This document shows, in pieces, positions 8,953 to 16,563 of a stretch of 37,674 nucleotides of DNA (within the stretch, counting starts at the first letter, position 1; every line of letters starts with the position of its first letter). The position numbers were made by a program, and so were the translations under genes. Location: IMG/VR virus record IMGVR_UViG_3300033233_001973, positions 1-37,674 of that record, one strand, 5' to 3'. The notes under the pieces are model-generated. The model did not search any database, was not told the DNA's origin, and saw nothing but the letters and a program-made list of their open reading frames with translations. Source of the DNA: a virus.

Positions 8953-9900
8953 TCACTGCGTCTTAAAGTGCAGCCGATCATTACCCGCAGCCGTTGTCAC
9001 TGTGCAATCAAAGCCGAGCTCGTAAACCTTGATTCCATCCCGCGCCCCAAGGTCCACTTTCGATTTCAACACACGGCTGGAGCTTACAACAAGCTTGTTG
9101 CCCGTGGCCGAACCCAGCGTTATTGTAAGCGCCCCGGCCGTGCCGTTGTCAAAGGTGGTCCACGGATTGTACGTGGACAGCGCCACCATTTCAGGATCGC
9201 AGGAGCCTGTAATTTTACGATCCGTCACGATATACCGATTAATCCCGTAAGTAGCCGAAGCGTCCTTGCGCGGAGTAACCGTATTCTCAACGCTCAAGGC
9301 TAATTTCGATATCAGCGCGGAATACCCATCAATGGCGAAGGCCGCGGCCTGAAGCACCGGCGGAAGCTGAAGCGTTCCGAACGTGGGCGAGGGTAACGAT
9401 ACCTCCGTCGCGAAAGCGGCTATGCCCGCGAACATGCCGACCATTTCAACGTCGAACAGCCCCGGTTTGTTCGCCTCGAAATTCGCTTTTATGGATTTCG
9501 TCACGAGGCCGCTGGCTTTGTATAGTTTTCCCCCGGCGTACCAGTAGGCCGTGCCGGACTCCGCATCCGTTGCGCTCGTTTCGTCATAGTCCACATTCGT
9601 GGCGACGGTCTGCGCGAATCCGGCACAACGGAGGAACATGCCGAGCTTCGTCGGAGTGGCCGCCGCGCCGCCGCCCCTGAACTCCGTCTGAAAGCTGAGG
9701 GATATTCCCTGCCCTATCTGGATATTCGGGATCTCTCCGAAATACGGCAACGCGGGTTTCGGCTGATGCGCTTCGTATATGGGGGCAACTTTGATGTTAC
9801 CCACGAGGATGGGGTCCGTGGCCGCAGCCGGTGTCGGGTCGGTGTTGTATACAGTTTCCATTTTAAAAAGTAGAAGCCCTAAGTTCTCAAGCTGTGACAT
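8953..9900 (-). CDS. Major tail tube protein
   Basis: 315 aa, abundant-structural-protein composition (Gly/Ala/Thr/Val-rich, beta-rich, few Cys). The N-terminal part (METVYNTDPTPAA, then a segment starting GEIPNIQIGQGISLSF) resembles siphophage tail tube proteins. A good Shine-Dalgarno (CAGGAGG) precedes the ATG, and the start overlaps the end of the small upstream gene by 14 nt. Gene order (tail terminator, small gene, tail tube, chaperone, tape measure) is the classic siphophage order. It should polymerise into hexameric rings around the tape measure. Confidence 0.85.
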   Translation of the reverse strand: MSQLENLGLLLFKMETVYNTDPTPAAATDPILVGNIKVAPIYEAHQPKPALPYFGEIPNIQIGQGISLSFQTEFRGGGAAATPTKLGMFLRCAGFAQTVATNVDYDETSATDAESGTAYWYAGGKLYKASGLVTKSIKANFEANKPGLFDVEMVGMFAGIAAFATEVSLPSPTFGTLQLPPVLQAAAFAIDGYSALISKLALSVENTVTPRKDASATYGINRYIVTDRKITGSCDPEMVALSTYNPWTTFDNGTAGALTITLGSATGNKLVVSSSRVLKSKVDLGARDGIKVYELGFDCTVTTAAGNDRLHFKTQ

Positions 9901-10039
9901 GTTTTTTACCTCCTGATTTTTTCACCGGCTCCGGTGGTTTCTGCTCTCCGGCATATCTGCCCGCCATCGCGGGATCGTTCATATCCGGCCGCAATTCTCC
10001 GTTTTCATCGAGCACCCACGCCCCTGGTTGTCTGTCCAT
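9887..10039 (-). CDS. Small hypothetical protein before the tail tube gene
   Basis: 50 aa, charged, Pro/Gly-rich with a basic C-terminus; begins MDRQPGAWVLDENG. Supported by GAGGTGA 5 nt before ATG, tight packing (27 nt after the tail terminator gene) and a 14-nt overlap into the tail tube start, suggesting coupled translation. Short acidic/basic peptides at this position occur in other siphophages, but no family is recognised. Confidence 0.65.
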   Translation of the reverse strand: MDRQPGAWVLDENGELRPDMNDPAMAGRYAGEQKPPEPVKKSGGKKHVTA

Positions 10040-10066
10040 TTTTCACCTCGCTTTAATGTGCTATTT

Positions 10067-10543
10067 TCAAGCCGCCGTAAACGCATCCCATGCGAGCGTC
10101 CGATATGTGATGTAAAACTCAAACGTCAAACCCGCCGCCACTTGCGCCGCCTGTTCCGCCCTCATGCTTGTCCGGCCCGGTTCGGTAAGCAAGGCCACTC
10201 CGCCCCAGCGAGCGGGCGCGGCGCCCGCAGCCTCCACTCCGATGGCTTTATGCAGGTCCGCTTCCATGCTTCGGAGCGTCGCAATAGGAGTACTGCCCGC
10301 CGCCCGGACCTCAAGTGTTATTTTCATTTTGTGCCGATGAGTGCCGAGCAGATCGTCGGCGCTATCCACGTCCGCATCTCTGTATTCAACCTCCGCAGGA
10401 TTCAATTCCTCAAGCGGCGTCGGGTCCGTTTGCCAGGAGATAACGTAGTTACCGAGGTTAGTTGAGTAACCTCCCGTGGTCAAAATAGTTTTGAGCCGGG
10501 TATCAAGATTTGATAAAATTGTCTCTCGTACTGTTGACGGCAT
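10067..10543 (-). CDS. Tail terminator/completion protein (gpU-like)
   Basis: 158 aa from ATG at 10543; an in-frame ATG at 10555 would add four residues. The N-terminal amphipathic helix (VRETILSNLDTRLKTIL), the central beta segment beginning HRHKMKITLEV and the C-terminal FEFYITYRT strand match tail completion/terminator proteins, which cap the tail tube and join it to the head. Its place after head closure and before tail tube fits. Confidence 0.75.
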   Translation of the reverse strand: MPSTVRETILSNLDTRLKTILTTGGYSTNLGNYVISWQTDPTPLEELNPAEVEYRDADVDSADDLLGTHRHKMKITLEVRAAGSTPIATLRSMEADLHKAIGVEAAGAAPARWGGVALLTEPGRTSMRAEQAAQVAAGLTFEFYITYRTLAWDAFTAA

Positions 10544-10559
10544 ACCACCCCTCACCTAA

Positions 10560-10581
10560 CCTCTCCCGCTGAGGGGAGAGG
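10560..10581. repeat. CCTCTCCC/GGGAGAGG hairpin element, copy 3
   Basis: 8-bp inverted repeat (10560-10567 and 10574-10581) with a C-rich tail (10547-10559), in the short gap between head-closure and tail-terminator genes. Confidence 0.7.
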
Positions 10582-10583
10582 AA

Positions 10584-10880
10584 TTAAAGCTTTAGAAGCA
10601 CTGTTGTGAAGCCCGTTCCGTCCGGTTGTATATCCGCCACTTTGTAAACCACGCTTCTCACCGTGAAAGTGTCCTTCTTACTAAGATTCGGCACATCGGA
10701 ATCAGAGACTATCACCCTCGGCCCGCCGCTTCCGAGTACGCCCATATCAAACCTAATATCCTGATTCGCATTGTCGAAAATAGTCGGAAGGTTCGCGGCC
10801 TGTCCGCCGAACGGCGTATAAACAACCGTCTCCGCGAAATCAGACAAAAAGACCGCTTTATCCGCGTTGAAATCCAGCAT
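10584..10880 (-). CDS. Head-tail joining/head closure protein (gpFII-like)
   Basis: 98 aa. It begins with a short helical segment (NADKAVFLSDFAETV), then beta strands and a typical small beta-barrel ending (FTVRSVVYKVADIQPDGTGFTTV) seen in lambda FII/HK97-type closure proteins. Its start directly follows the stop of the holin-like gene, and it precedes the tail terminator. It would plug the connector after DNA packaging and bind the tail. Assignment from pattern and position. Confidence 0.65.
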   Translation of the reverse strand: MLDFNADKAVFLSDFAETVVYTPFGGQAANLPTIFDNANQDIRFDMGVLGSGGPRVIVSDSDVPNLSKKDTFTVRSVVYKVADIQPDGTGFTTVLLKL

Positions 10881-11174
10881 CTACTTCCCCTTCCGAATCT
10901 GACCGACAATGACCATAGCCGCGCCGTACAACGCGCCGCAGGCGGATATGACTGACATGATGTTGTCAGTGATCTGTGCGCTCTGCGTGCCGCTCATCTC
11001 CGTGCCGGTGTAAACCGCCACGGCCCCGAGCACCACAGCCACAACGCCCCCGACCGCCCGGCGGGAAACTATCGCGGGCTTCTCGGCCCCCGTCTCCGCT
11101 CGAACATCAGCTGCCACATCCTTCATTTTCAAAAGCGCAGGAAGATATTTCAAAAGCAAAATTAATGTCGGCAT
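10881..11174 (-). CDS. Small membrane protein, holin candidate
   Basis: 97 aa with a hydrophobic N-terminus (about 2-16), a transmembrane segment around 44-58 and a second around 75-92, ending in a basic tail (RKGK). Strong Shine-Dalgarno AAGGAGG. It is next to the predicted peptidoglycan peptidase and another small membrane protein, so a holin or antiholin role in host lysis is plausible. Similar proteins are often called holins on topology alone. Confidence 0.6.
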   Translation of the reverse strand: MPTLILLLKYLPALLKMKDVAADVRAETGAEKPAIVSRRAVGGVVAVVLGAVAVYTGTEMSGTQSAQITDNIMSVISACGALYGAAMVIVGQIRKGK

Positions 11175-11194
11175 GGTAGCCTCCTTGTTATTTG

Positions 11195-11255
11195 GTAGCG
11201 TCGGGGTTTATCCCCGACGAATGACTTTGTCGTTGCCCGTAAAGGGCAACGCTAC
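11195..11255. repeat. Composite double-hairpin element at the end of the peptidase gene
   Basis: A 61-bp unit with 7-bp terminal inverted repeats GTAGCGT/ACGCTAC enclosing two perfect 8-bp hairpins: CGTCGGGG-TTTAT-CCCCGACG (11199-11219) and CGTTGCCC-GTAAA-GGGCAACG (11230-11250). It has the look of a small non-autonomous palindromic element. It covers the last ~15 codons and stop of the peptidase gene. Confidence 0.7.
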
Positions 11256-11807
11256 TAAATCAATATGCACACATCCATTCCCGTGCTCTATCGTGATGTT
11301 CTTGATCGGAATACCGGAAAGTTTCGCCTGCTCCATTATTTCCGCGACGCGGTGGATATCCGGTCGGGGTCCGCACATCTGCGAGAAATCAATCGGGCAG
11401 GCTTTCACGCGCGGATCAAGGTCCGCGTCAATGATGTGGTTGCTCGCCTGAATGAGCTGGCCTTTTTTGTTCACCCCTTCCCGGAAATAGTCAAAAGGCG
11501 CGACAACGACAAGGGGCGGATTTACGATAATCCCCCGGTGCAGGCACTCGCCCCAGGTGCGGAGCCAGCGGAAGCCGTGCACGGCTTGCCCGTCAAGCTC
11601 AAAGGTGGTTGTTGCAAACACGTCTTGAGGCGTAAACTCAGGATATTGGAAACCCTGAGAGTAAGCCCCGATAACATGGAGTTGCTCCAACGGGGTCCGA
11701 TGGCCGCTTGTGGCTATGAGTGAGACCGCCGGGAACATGGCCTCTATCCGGGAGAGGATACTTAGTTGGTAGTCGTCGAAGACGGCGTTTTCTTTGCGAG
11801 TAATCAT
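11208..11807 (-). CDS. Predicted D,D-peptidase-like endolysin (M15-type pattern)
   Basis: 199 aa, no signal peptide. Motifs recall M15/VanY-type zinc peptidases: SGHR near residue 35, SNHIIDAD with a candidate His ligand near 123, CPIDFS with a candidate Asp near 137, and GCVHIDL near 180 with a second candidate His. Such enzymes cut peptidoglycan cross-bridges during phage release. Neighbours (holin-like gene downstream, small membrane protein upstream) form a lysis module. The last ~15 residues are encoded by an inserted hairpin element. The start has only a weak Shine-Dalgarno. Exact family uncertain. Confidence 0.6.
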   Translation of the reverse strand: MITRKENAVFDDYQLSILSRIEAMFPAVSLIATSGHRTPLEQLHVIGAYSQGFQYPEFTPQDVFATTTFELDGQAVHGFRWLRTWGECLHRGIIVNPPLVVVAPFDYFREGVNKKGQLIQASNHIIDADLDPRVKACPIDFSQMCGPRPDIHRVAEIMEQAKLSGIPIKNITIEHGNGCVHIDLVALPFTGNDKVIRRG

Positions 11808-11811
11808 GAGA

Positions 11812-11873
11812 GTACAAGTAAGAAGTAAGAAAATACGAAGGATGAAATTTTCTTAATTCTTAACTTCTCCTTT
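11812..11873. repeat. Low-complexity intergenic tract
   Basis: AT-rich, with repeated 'aagtaagaagtaagaa' and 'ttcttaattcttaacttct' motifs; no gene seen. Similar tracts at 8905-8952 and 13430-13485 separate late genes that are otherwise tightly packed. Confidence 0.5.
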
Positions 11874-12110
11874 TTAATTGTCCGAATTCGCCTCATGGTC
11901 CCGGAGCAACTGGATAATCAGGTCCATTTTTTTATCCATCAACACCGCGGCCTGATAGAATTCCGTGCGGTCCAACTTTTCCGTTCGCACGGTCTTGACC
12001 TCGGCGTACAGATCACGCATCAGGAAGCCGCCGATGGAAAAGAGCAATGGGAGCGCGATGTATAAAAGCACGGCCTGATATGTGATTGATCGCCTGTCGC
12101 CTGATGACAT
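11874..12110 (-). CDS. Small single-span membrane protein with coiled-coil tail
   Basis: 78 aa from ATG at 12110 (GGAGG, 5 nt spacing; an upstream in-frame ATG at 12122 would add four residues). One N-terminal membrane span (about 13-32) is followed by a charged helical region with heptad spacing. Position in the lysis cluster suggests an inner-membrane spanin-like or holin-accessory protein. No outer-membrane lipoprotein partner was found beside it. Confidence 0.6.
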   Translation of the reverse strand: MSSGDRRSITYQAVLLYIALPLLFSIGGFLMRDLYAEVKTVRTEKLDRTEFYQAAVLMDKKMDLIIQLLRDHEANSDN

Positions 12111-12129
12111 AGGGGCCTCCAAAGGTTGC

Positions 12130-12411
12130 TCATTTTTTCATCTTCGCCTCGGCGGGCAATATCCCGGCCTTTACTACGGGGATGATGTTCTCCTTCGCCG
12201 ATTTCGGCATCTCCGCCGTGGTGCCTATCTTTTCCCCTGCCTTGAACTGGAGCGGAGCCGTTGCCGTGAACACCGCCATCTCCCATTTTTCGGGCAGGGG
12301 CACGGACGGAATGACCGCATGTTTCCGGACCTTATATTGCTCGGGCGTCAACTCCACAACCGAGCCCGCCGGGATATCAAGCGGCCTGTCTGTTGCAATG
12401 TAGTATTTCAT
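12130..12411 (-). CDS. Hypothetical protein following the capsid gene
   Basis: 93 aa from ATG at 12411 with AAAGGAG Shine-Dalgarno; a longer reading from 12447 lacks one. Starts MKYYIATDRPLDIPAGSVVEL, rich in Pro, Lys and Val; probably a small beta-rich protein. Lies directly after the major capsid gene. No function is claimed. Confidence 0.6.
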   Translation of the reverse strand: MKYYIATDRPLDIPAGSVVELTPEQYKVRKHAVIPSVPLPEKWEMAVFTATAPLQFKAGEKIGTTAEMPKSAKENIIPVVKAGILPAEAKMKK

Positions 12412-12433
12412 GGGGCGTTCTCCTTTAACGGAA

Positions 12434-12460
12434 GGGGCGGGCGGCAAAACCCGCCCCCTG
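12434..12460. terminator. GC-rich hairpin after the capsid gene (possible attenuator)
   Basis: GGGGCGGG and CCCGCCCC form a perfect 8-bp stem with an 8-nt loop immediately downstream of the capsid stop in the transcribed direction. There is no U-run on the minus strand, so full rho-independent termination is doubtful; mRNA protection or attenuation is possible. Confidence 0.4.
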
Positions 12461-12471
12461 ATTTTTACTGC

Positions 12472-13413
12472 CTACGTCATTGTCACGTAGCAGGCATGCT
12501 GCCAGAAGCCATAAGCTACGTTACGCCAGGTGTCCACGCCGAACTGCCATGCGTCGTTGTCAAACTCATACTCGCTGCCCTCAGCCTTAGCCTTGAGCTG
12601 TACAGCCGTCTCCTCCTGCCGAATGAAGGCCTTGGTGTTGCCGTCGGCGCGAAACACGGCGAAGCTGTCGGTCCAGGTAAGCCTAGGATTCATGCTGACC
12701 GAGATGGACATATTGGCCGGCACGTTCTGCTCGGAGACCCCCACGCCCATGGGCATGGAAACAGCCTTGCTGGCAACGATGAAGAGCGAGGCCGGGACGA
12801 TGACGCGGAACTTCTGCGCGCTCTCATTCATGGGCTCGCCCGTGTCGTCCTTGAAGCCGAGGATAGCAGTAATCCCGCTGATGATGGACTGCTGCATTTC
12901 CTCGACCGATGGCGCCGTGACAACGCCGTGGACCACTGCGGGCAACGCACTGATGTCAACGGTGATGTCGTTGTTCTGCGTGCCGCTGTCGCCTTCGGAA
13001 TGGTCGGTGTCGAAGAAATACTGACTGTCGTAGCAAACCGCAGACGGTGCCGCGAGCAGCAGGGTGCTGAGCAGGCTTGCCCAGTGGCTGTTGGTGCGGA
13101 CCGCCAGTTCGCGGATGCGGACCATGGCCTGGCCGGTCTTGTCCCGCCGCAGGTGCCGGAGCAGGATGTCGATGGTGGATTCATAGTGCTTATTGGCCAC
13201 CGTGATGCCGTTGTCGCGGAAGCCCTTGGCCTGACGGCCTCCGACCCACTCGCGCATACCCGGCACCATGCCGAGCCATGCATACGTCTCCGACTCCTGA
13301 TCGGACTGCATCATCATGGACGTGTCGTTGATCCACTCCATGCCTGCATCCGCCTGAAGTGTGTTGTAAAATTCGCCGATTATTGCCCGGCTGGAAAGTC
13401 TCTCTAAACCCAT
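12472..13413 (-). CDS. Major capsid protein (Mu gpT-like)
   Basis: 313 aa. N-terminal region (LSSRAIIGEFYNTLQAD, later WLGMVPGMREWVGGRQ and KHYESTIDI) matches the Mu gpT major head subunit family, a HK97-fold capsid protein. Strong Shine-Dalgarno AAGGAGG. It follows the decoration and protease/scaffold genes as expected. A Mu-type capsid combined with lambda-type portal and terminase is a mosaic head module. Confidence 0.9.
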   Translation of the reverse strand: MGLERLSSRAIIGEFYNTLQADAGMEWINDTSMMMQSDQESETYAWLGMVPGMREWVGGRQAKGFRDNGITVANKHYESTIDILLRHLRRDKTGQAMVRIRELAVRTNSHWASLLSTLLLAAPSAVCYDSQYFFDTDHSEGDSGTQNNDITVDISALPAVVHGVVTAPSVEEMQQSIISGITAILGFKDDTGEPMNESAQKFRVIVPASLFIVASKAVSMPMGVGVSEQNVPANMSISVSMNPRLTWTDSFAVFRADGNTKAFIRQEETAVQLKAKAEGSEYEFDNDAWQFGVDTWRNVAYGFWQHACYVTMT

Positions 13414-13429
13414 GGTAAGGTCCTCCTTG

Positions 13430-13485
13430 AAAAAGATTTAATATTCAAAACTCAAAATTCAAAATTAAATCTTGAATCTCAAATA
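13430..13485. repeat. Low-complexity tract between capsid and decoration genes
   Basis: AT-rich repeats of 'aaaactcaaaattcaaaatt' type; no coding signal. Confidence 0.5.
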
Positions 13486-14250
13486 CTATGCCGCCCGCGC
13501 CCAGACGCCCTTCATGTTCGTGATCACCCAGCCGTTCGCGTCGCTGTACTCGAACTCCACGAAATCCCCGCGCTGCGCGGTTGCCTTGGTGTTCAGCACG
13601 CCCTTGGTGTCCGCTGCCGTGATTCCCGGGCCTTCGATCATGTCCGCGGCGTTCGGGGTGATGGTCACGAGAACCGCTCCGTAAGCGCCTATGTTCACGA
13701 CTTTGATGCCCGCCATGCCTTCGACCGCCGGCAGCGTCATGGTCTGCGCGTCGGTGTCCACGAAGAACACCTTGCCGCTGTCAACAGCGGAGAGCGTGGC
13801 GCTGGCGCTGAACGTGGCCGCCACTTTTCCCGCATAGGGATCGATGAAGTGCGGTGTGTTGTATTCCACAACCACCACGCCTGAGGAAACAAAGCGCTTC
13901 ACGAACCCGATAAACACGGCGCCCGTGGGCAGGAATACGAACGTGTCGTCGTCCGTGGCATAGACCGGCTGGCCGATATCGGTGATGACCGCGCCGGAAA
14001 CAGAGAGCTGCGCCTCGCCCTGCTTGTATACTCGCACATTGATGGCCGCTGCGGCGCCCGCGCTATTGTCCGCTTTTGCCTCGCAGAAGCCGACGAACTT
14101 GTCCACGCTGGTGAGCGGGCGAGCATGACCGGTGCCGTTCACTACGCCGACTGCCGCGCCTTCGTAAATGATGTCCGATGCGATCACCGGAATTTCGTTG
14201 ATGTTCCCGAGCTCTTTGGAGCGGGGCTTGTTGGCTGCTAATGTCGTCAT
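13486..14250 (-). CDS. Head decoration/stabilisation protein
   Basis: 254 aa, Ala/Val/Gly/Thr-rich and beta-rich. The N-terminal half (residues ~20-130) resembles DUF2190/lambda gpD-like capsid decoration proteins (IIYEGAAVGVVNGTGHARPL, VGFCEAKADNSAG). The C-terminal half (about 135-254) is a second beta domain. Encoded between protease/scaffold and major capsid protein, the usual location; a GGAGG precedes the start. It would bind the expanded capsid surface. Confidence 0.75.
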   Translation of the reverse strand: MTTLAANKPRSKELGNINEIPVIASDIIYEGAAVGVVNGTGHARPLTSVDKFVGFCEAKADNSAGAAAAINVRVYKQGEAQLSVSGAVITDIGQPVYATDDDTFVFLPTGAVFIGFVKRFVSSGVVVVEYNTPHFIDPYAGKVAATFSASATLSAVDSGKVFFVDTDAQTMTLPAVEGMAGIKVVNIGAYGAVLVTITPNAADMIEGPGITAADTKGVLNTKATAQRGDFVEFEYSDANGWVITNMKGVWARAA

Positions 14251-14289
14251 TTCTTTTTCCTCCTGTATTTTCTGATTTAAGGTTTATGA

Positions 14290-14385
14290 TCCCGATGAAT
14301 CGGGACCCCTCACCTCTCCCCCAAGAACATATAATCCTTGCGGGATTCCCCCTCACCTTCCGTCCTCTCCCACGATGGGGAGAGG
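14290..14385. repeat. Compound hairpin region, copy 4 of the CCTCTCCC element
   Basis: Contains CCCGAT-GA-ATCGGG (14291-14304), a second unpaired C-rich tail, and an 8-bp inverted repeat CCTCTCCC (14364-14371)/GGGAGAGG (14378-14385). It fills the gap between decoration and protease genes. Confidence 0.65.
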
Positions 14386-14409
14386 AAACTTAAAGCGGGG
14401 AGCGGTGAC

Positions 14410-14910
14410 TTACTTCTTTGCGCCGATGATCCTGACCGAGCCCGCGTCCATGGCTTTGTAATACGCGAGATAGCCTTCAAAGCTACCGCTGAACTCCGTG
14501 CGGAGATCCGCGCTGGCATCCCACGACTCTTTTGCCCGCTCCTCAACCGGGAGGGACTTGTCCTCTGCGGGCTTCTGTGCTGCCGCCAGGTCCGCTGCCG
14601 TGCCGTCCGACACAGGGACGAGTACGCTTGCGCCGTCGGCCTTGAAGTCAGCCAGGCGTCCGGCGCGCTTCTTGTTCTCGGCGGATACGACCGCCATGGC
14701 CGCTTCCGGGCCGGAGGTCTTGCCGTCGAACATGAGGCTTTCGATGAGCGCTTCGTGGCCCGGCATGGCAACCGCCTTGACGGACTTAATGCGCTCAAGC
14801 TGTGCTGTGGACCCTGCCGCCGCGCCTTCTTCGAGACCGGTCTTTTTGCCTTCCTCGAAAACGGCCGTGTACAGGTCCGCATGTTTTTCTTTCAAATCTT
14901 TAAGATCCAT
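14410..14910 (-). CDS. Nested scaffold protein (Nu3-like), internal start in the protease gene
   Basis: In-frame internal ATG at codon 313 of the protease gene, preceded by AAGGAGG 5 nt upstream, one of the best ribosome-binding sites in the window. The 166-aa product is Ala/Glu/Lys-rich and helical, typical of scaffolding proteins that template capsid assembly and are then removed. This is the same arrangement as lambda C/Nu3. Translation from this site is inferred. Confidence 0.7.
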   Translation of the reverse strand: MDLKDLKEKHADLYTAVFEEGKKTGLEEGAAAGSTAQLERIKSVKAVAMPGHEALIESLMFDGKTSGPEAAMAVVSAENKKRAGRLADFKADGASVLVPVSDGTAADLAAAQKPAEDKSLPVEERAKESWDASADLRTEFSGSFEGYLAYYKAMDAGSVRIIGAKK

Positions 14911-15846
14911 GGTTTCCTCCTTGGTTGCCTCGGCGCTACCGGCCTCGGCTGATTTTAGTGCTGCGGGAACAACCGCTTGCATGACAACACCGGCCCTGCG
15001 TTGCGGGATATTCTTATTGATGATCTCTTCCATGGTTGCAACCCCATCGACCAGCCCGGCGTCTACCGCCTGCTGCCCCATGAAGGCGCTTTTGACATCC
15101 GTGGACATGTCGGCAAGCACCTGCTCCGACGTTACCCCGCGATTACGGGCGACCGTATCCACGAACACGGAATAGAGGTAGTCCACTTCGGACTGTATGG
15201 CGTCGCGGCCGTCCTGGGAAAGCGGCTGGTATGAGGAGGCTATGCGCTTGTACTTGCCCGCGTATATCTCCGTGGTCTTGATGCCCATCTTCTCTTCCAT
15301 CTTCGATACGTCTTCGTGCCCGACTACCACGCCGATGGACCCCACGCCGGCAGCCATGCTGGAGATGTATGCGGCATCCGCAGCCGACCCGATCGCATAG
15401 GCCGCCGAATACATGCTCCCATCGGAGAAGGCGATGATGGGCTTTTTGCCCCGGTTCGCGTATATGAAGTTCGACAACTCGAAGGTGCCGTCAACAGTGC
15501 CGCCGGGGGAGTCCACATACAGCATGATCTGGCTTACCGTGTCGTCGGCAAGGGCCTGCCGTATGTCCCGTTCCACCAGCTGGGTGCTTGCCCCGCCGCA
15601 AAGCGCCATAAAAATGTTCATCTTCTTGGCGATGACGCCTTCGATGGGGATGATGGCGGTCCCGTTGACGATCTCCAGGCCTTGCGCCGCAGCCTGCTTC
15701 TTCGCCCCGTTCGCCGCGGCGAGCTGCTCCAAGACCGCCTTGTCGATCTTCTCGCCGCGCATGTGCTTTGCATAGATGCTGCGGATCTCGTTCAGCATCT
15801 CCGGGGTGATGGCCCAGGGGCCGTTGATGATGTCGATCAAACGCAT
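14410..15846 (-). CDS. Head maturation protease, S49/SppA-like, with C-terminal scaffold
   Basis: 478 aa. Residues ~55-270 form an S49 peptidase domain: VDSPGG (111-116), SMYSAAYAIGSAAD with probable nucleophile Ser147, GVGSIGV (167-173) and AGKYKR with the candidate catalytic Lys198/200. Residues 313-478 are the scaffold region, also producible alone. It should cleave scaffold and portal/capsid tails during head maturation, like lambda gpC. It overlaps the end of the preceding gene by 10 nt, whose sequence supplies GAGGAGG. Confidence 0.9.
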   Translation of the reverse strand: MRLIDIINGPWAITPEMLNEIRSIYAKHMRGEKIDKAVLEQLAAANGAKKQAAAQGLEIVNGTAIIPIEGVIAKKMNIFMALCGGASTQLVERDIRQALADDTVSQIMLYVDSPGGTVDGTFELSNFIYANRGKKPIIAFSDGSMYSAAYAIGSAADAAYISSMAAGVGSIGVVVGHEDVSKMEEKMGIKTTEIYAGKYKRIASSYQPLSQDGRDAIQSEVDYLYSVFVDTVARNRGVTSEQVLADMSTDVKSAFMGQQAVDAGLVDGVATMEEIINKNIPQRRAGVVMQAVVPAALKSAEAGSAEATKEETMDLKDLKEKHADLYTAVFEEGKKTGLEEGAAAGSTAQLERIKSVKAVAMPGHEALIESLMFDGKTSGPEAAMAVVSAENKKRAGRLADFKADGASVLVPVSDGTAADLAAAQKPAEDKSLPVEERAKESWDASADLRTEFSGSFEGYLAYYKAMDAGSVRIIGAKK

Positions 15847-16556
15847 ATTTCCTCCTCATCCCATGCCGCCATCATGAGCGCCATAACAAGCGCGGCATCT
15901 TCGGGACGGTCTTGTGCGGCTGTTTCTGCAACTGCTGATTTTTTCTTTTTCTTTTTGCGCACCACCGGGAAGTAGAGCGGTTCTTCACCGGTGCCTATTG
16001 CAACGACGGCTGTATATTCCCCGAGCGCATCCGCCGCGCCGCCCATTTCAGCCCCGCCGAACATTTCGAGCGTAACGGTCTGCGCGCCGGAGGGATGCGT
16101 TTCTATGTCCGCCGATCCCGCGGCGATTGCACCGGCCAGCATATCGAGCATGTCCGCAACGAGCTCTGATTCTTCCGCGCCAAGGATCGCGCCGCCCGTC
16201 ATGTCGGATACTTCGGAAAGCTCCGCAGCTGCCGAACCGCCGGAAACCCCACCGCCGGATGTGGCATTGATGCTGCCCAAGGCTTCCTCTGCCGTTCCGC
16301 CGGACACCGCGCCTGAGACCGGGGCATCAAGCACCGCAACGATTTCGACTTCATCCGCTCCCGCGAGCGCACCGTCCGCCATAACCTGGGCGGCGGCAAC
16401 GAGTACCAGAGCGGCACCGCCGATGATTGCGCCGGATTCCGGGGCATCGAGTACGCCTACAAGCTCAACCTCTTCCGCTCCGGCGAGTAGTCCGCCGGAC
16501 ATGGTGAGCGTGAGGGTTTGCGATCCTCCAGTTTGGTTTGCAAGTAGTAAGCTCAT
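15837..16556 (-). CDS. Ala/Gly-rich repeat protein, putative virion component
   Basis: 239 aa dominated by Ala, Gly, Ser and Glu. Three imperfect internal repeats (about residues 20-50, 62-92 and 118-150) share the pattern GG-x-LAGA-(E/D)EVE-(L/I)V-x-VLDAP-x-SGA. A run of six lysines (200-205) precedes an acidic C-terminus. No family recognised. It overlaps the protease start by 10 nt and follows the lectin-like gene, so it is part of the head operon. A low-complexity capsid fibre or a protease substrate/scaffold partner are possible roles. Confidence 0.65.
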   Translation of the reverse strand: MSLLLANQTGGSQTLTLTMSGGLLAGAEEVELVGVLDAPESGAIIGGAALVLVAAAQVMADGALAGADEVEIVAVLDAPVSGAVSGGTAEEALGSINATSGGGVSGGSAAAELSEVSDMTGGAILGAEESELVADMLDMLAGAIAAGSADIETHPSGAQTVTLEMFGGAEMGGAADALGEYTAVVAIGTGEEPLYFPVVRKKKKKKSAVAETAAQDRPEDAALVMALMMAAWDEEEICV

Positions 16557-16563
16557 TTAGACC

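Noticed and set aside
12082-13407. Plus-strand open frame of 441 codons opposite the capsid gene
   Set aside because: The Mu gpT-like capsid protein on the minus strand is clear; the plus frame is an antisense shadow with Arg/His-rich composition.
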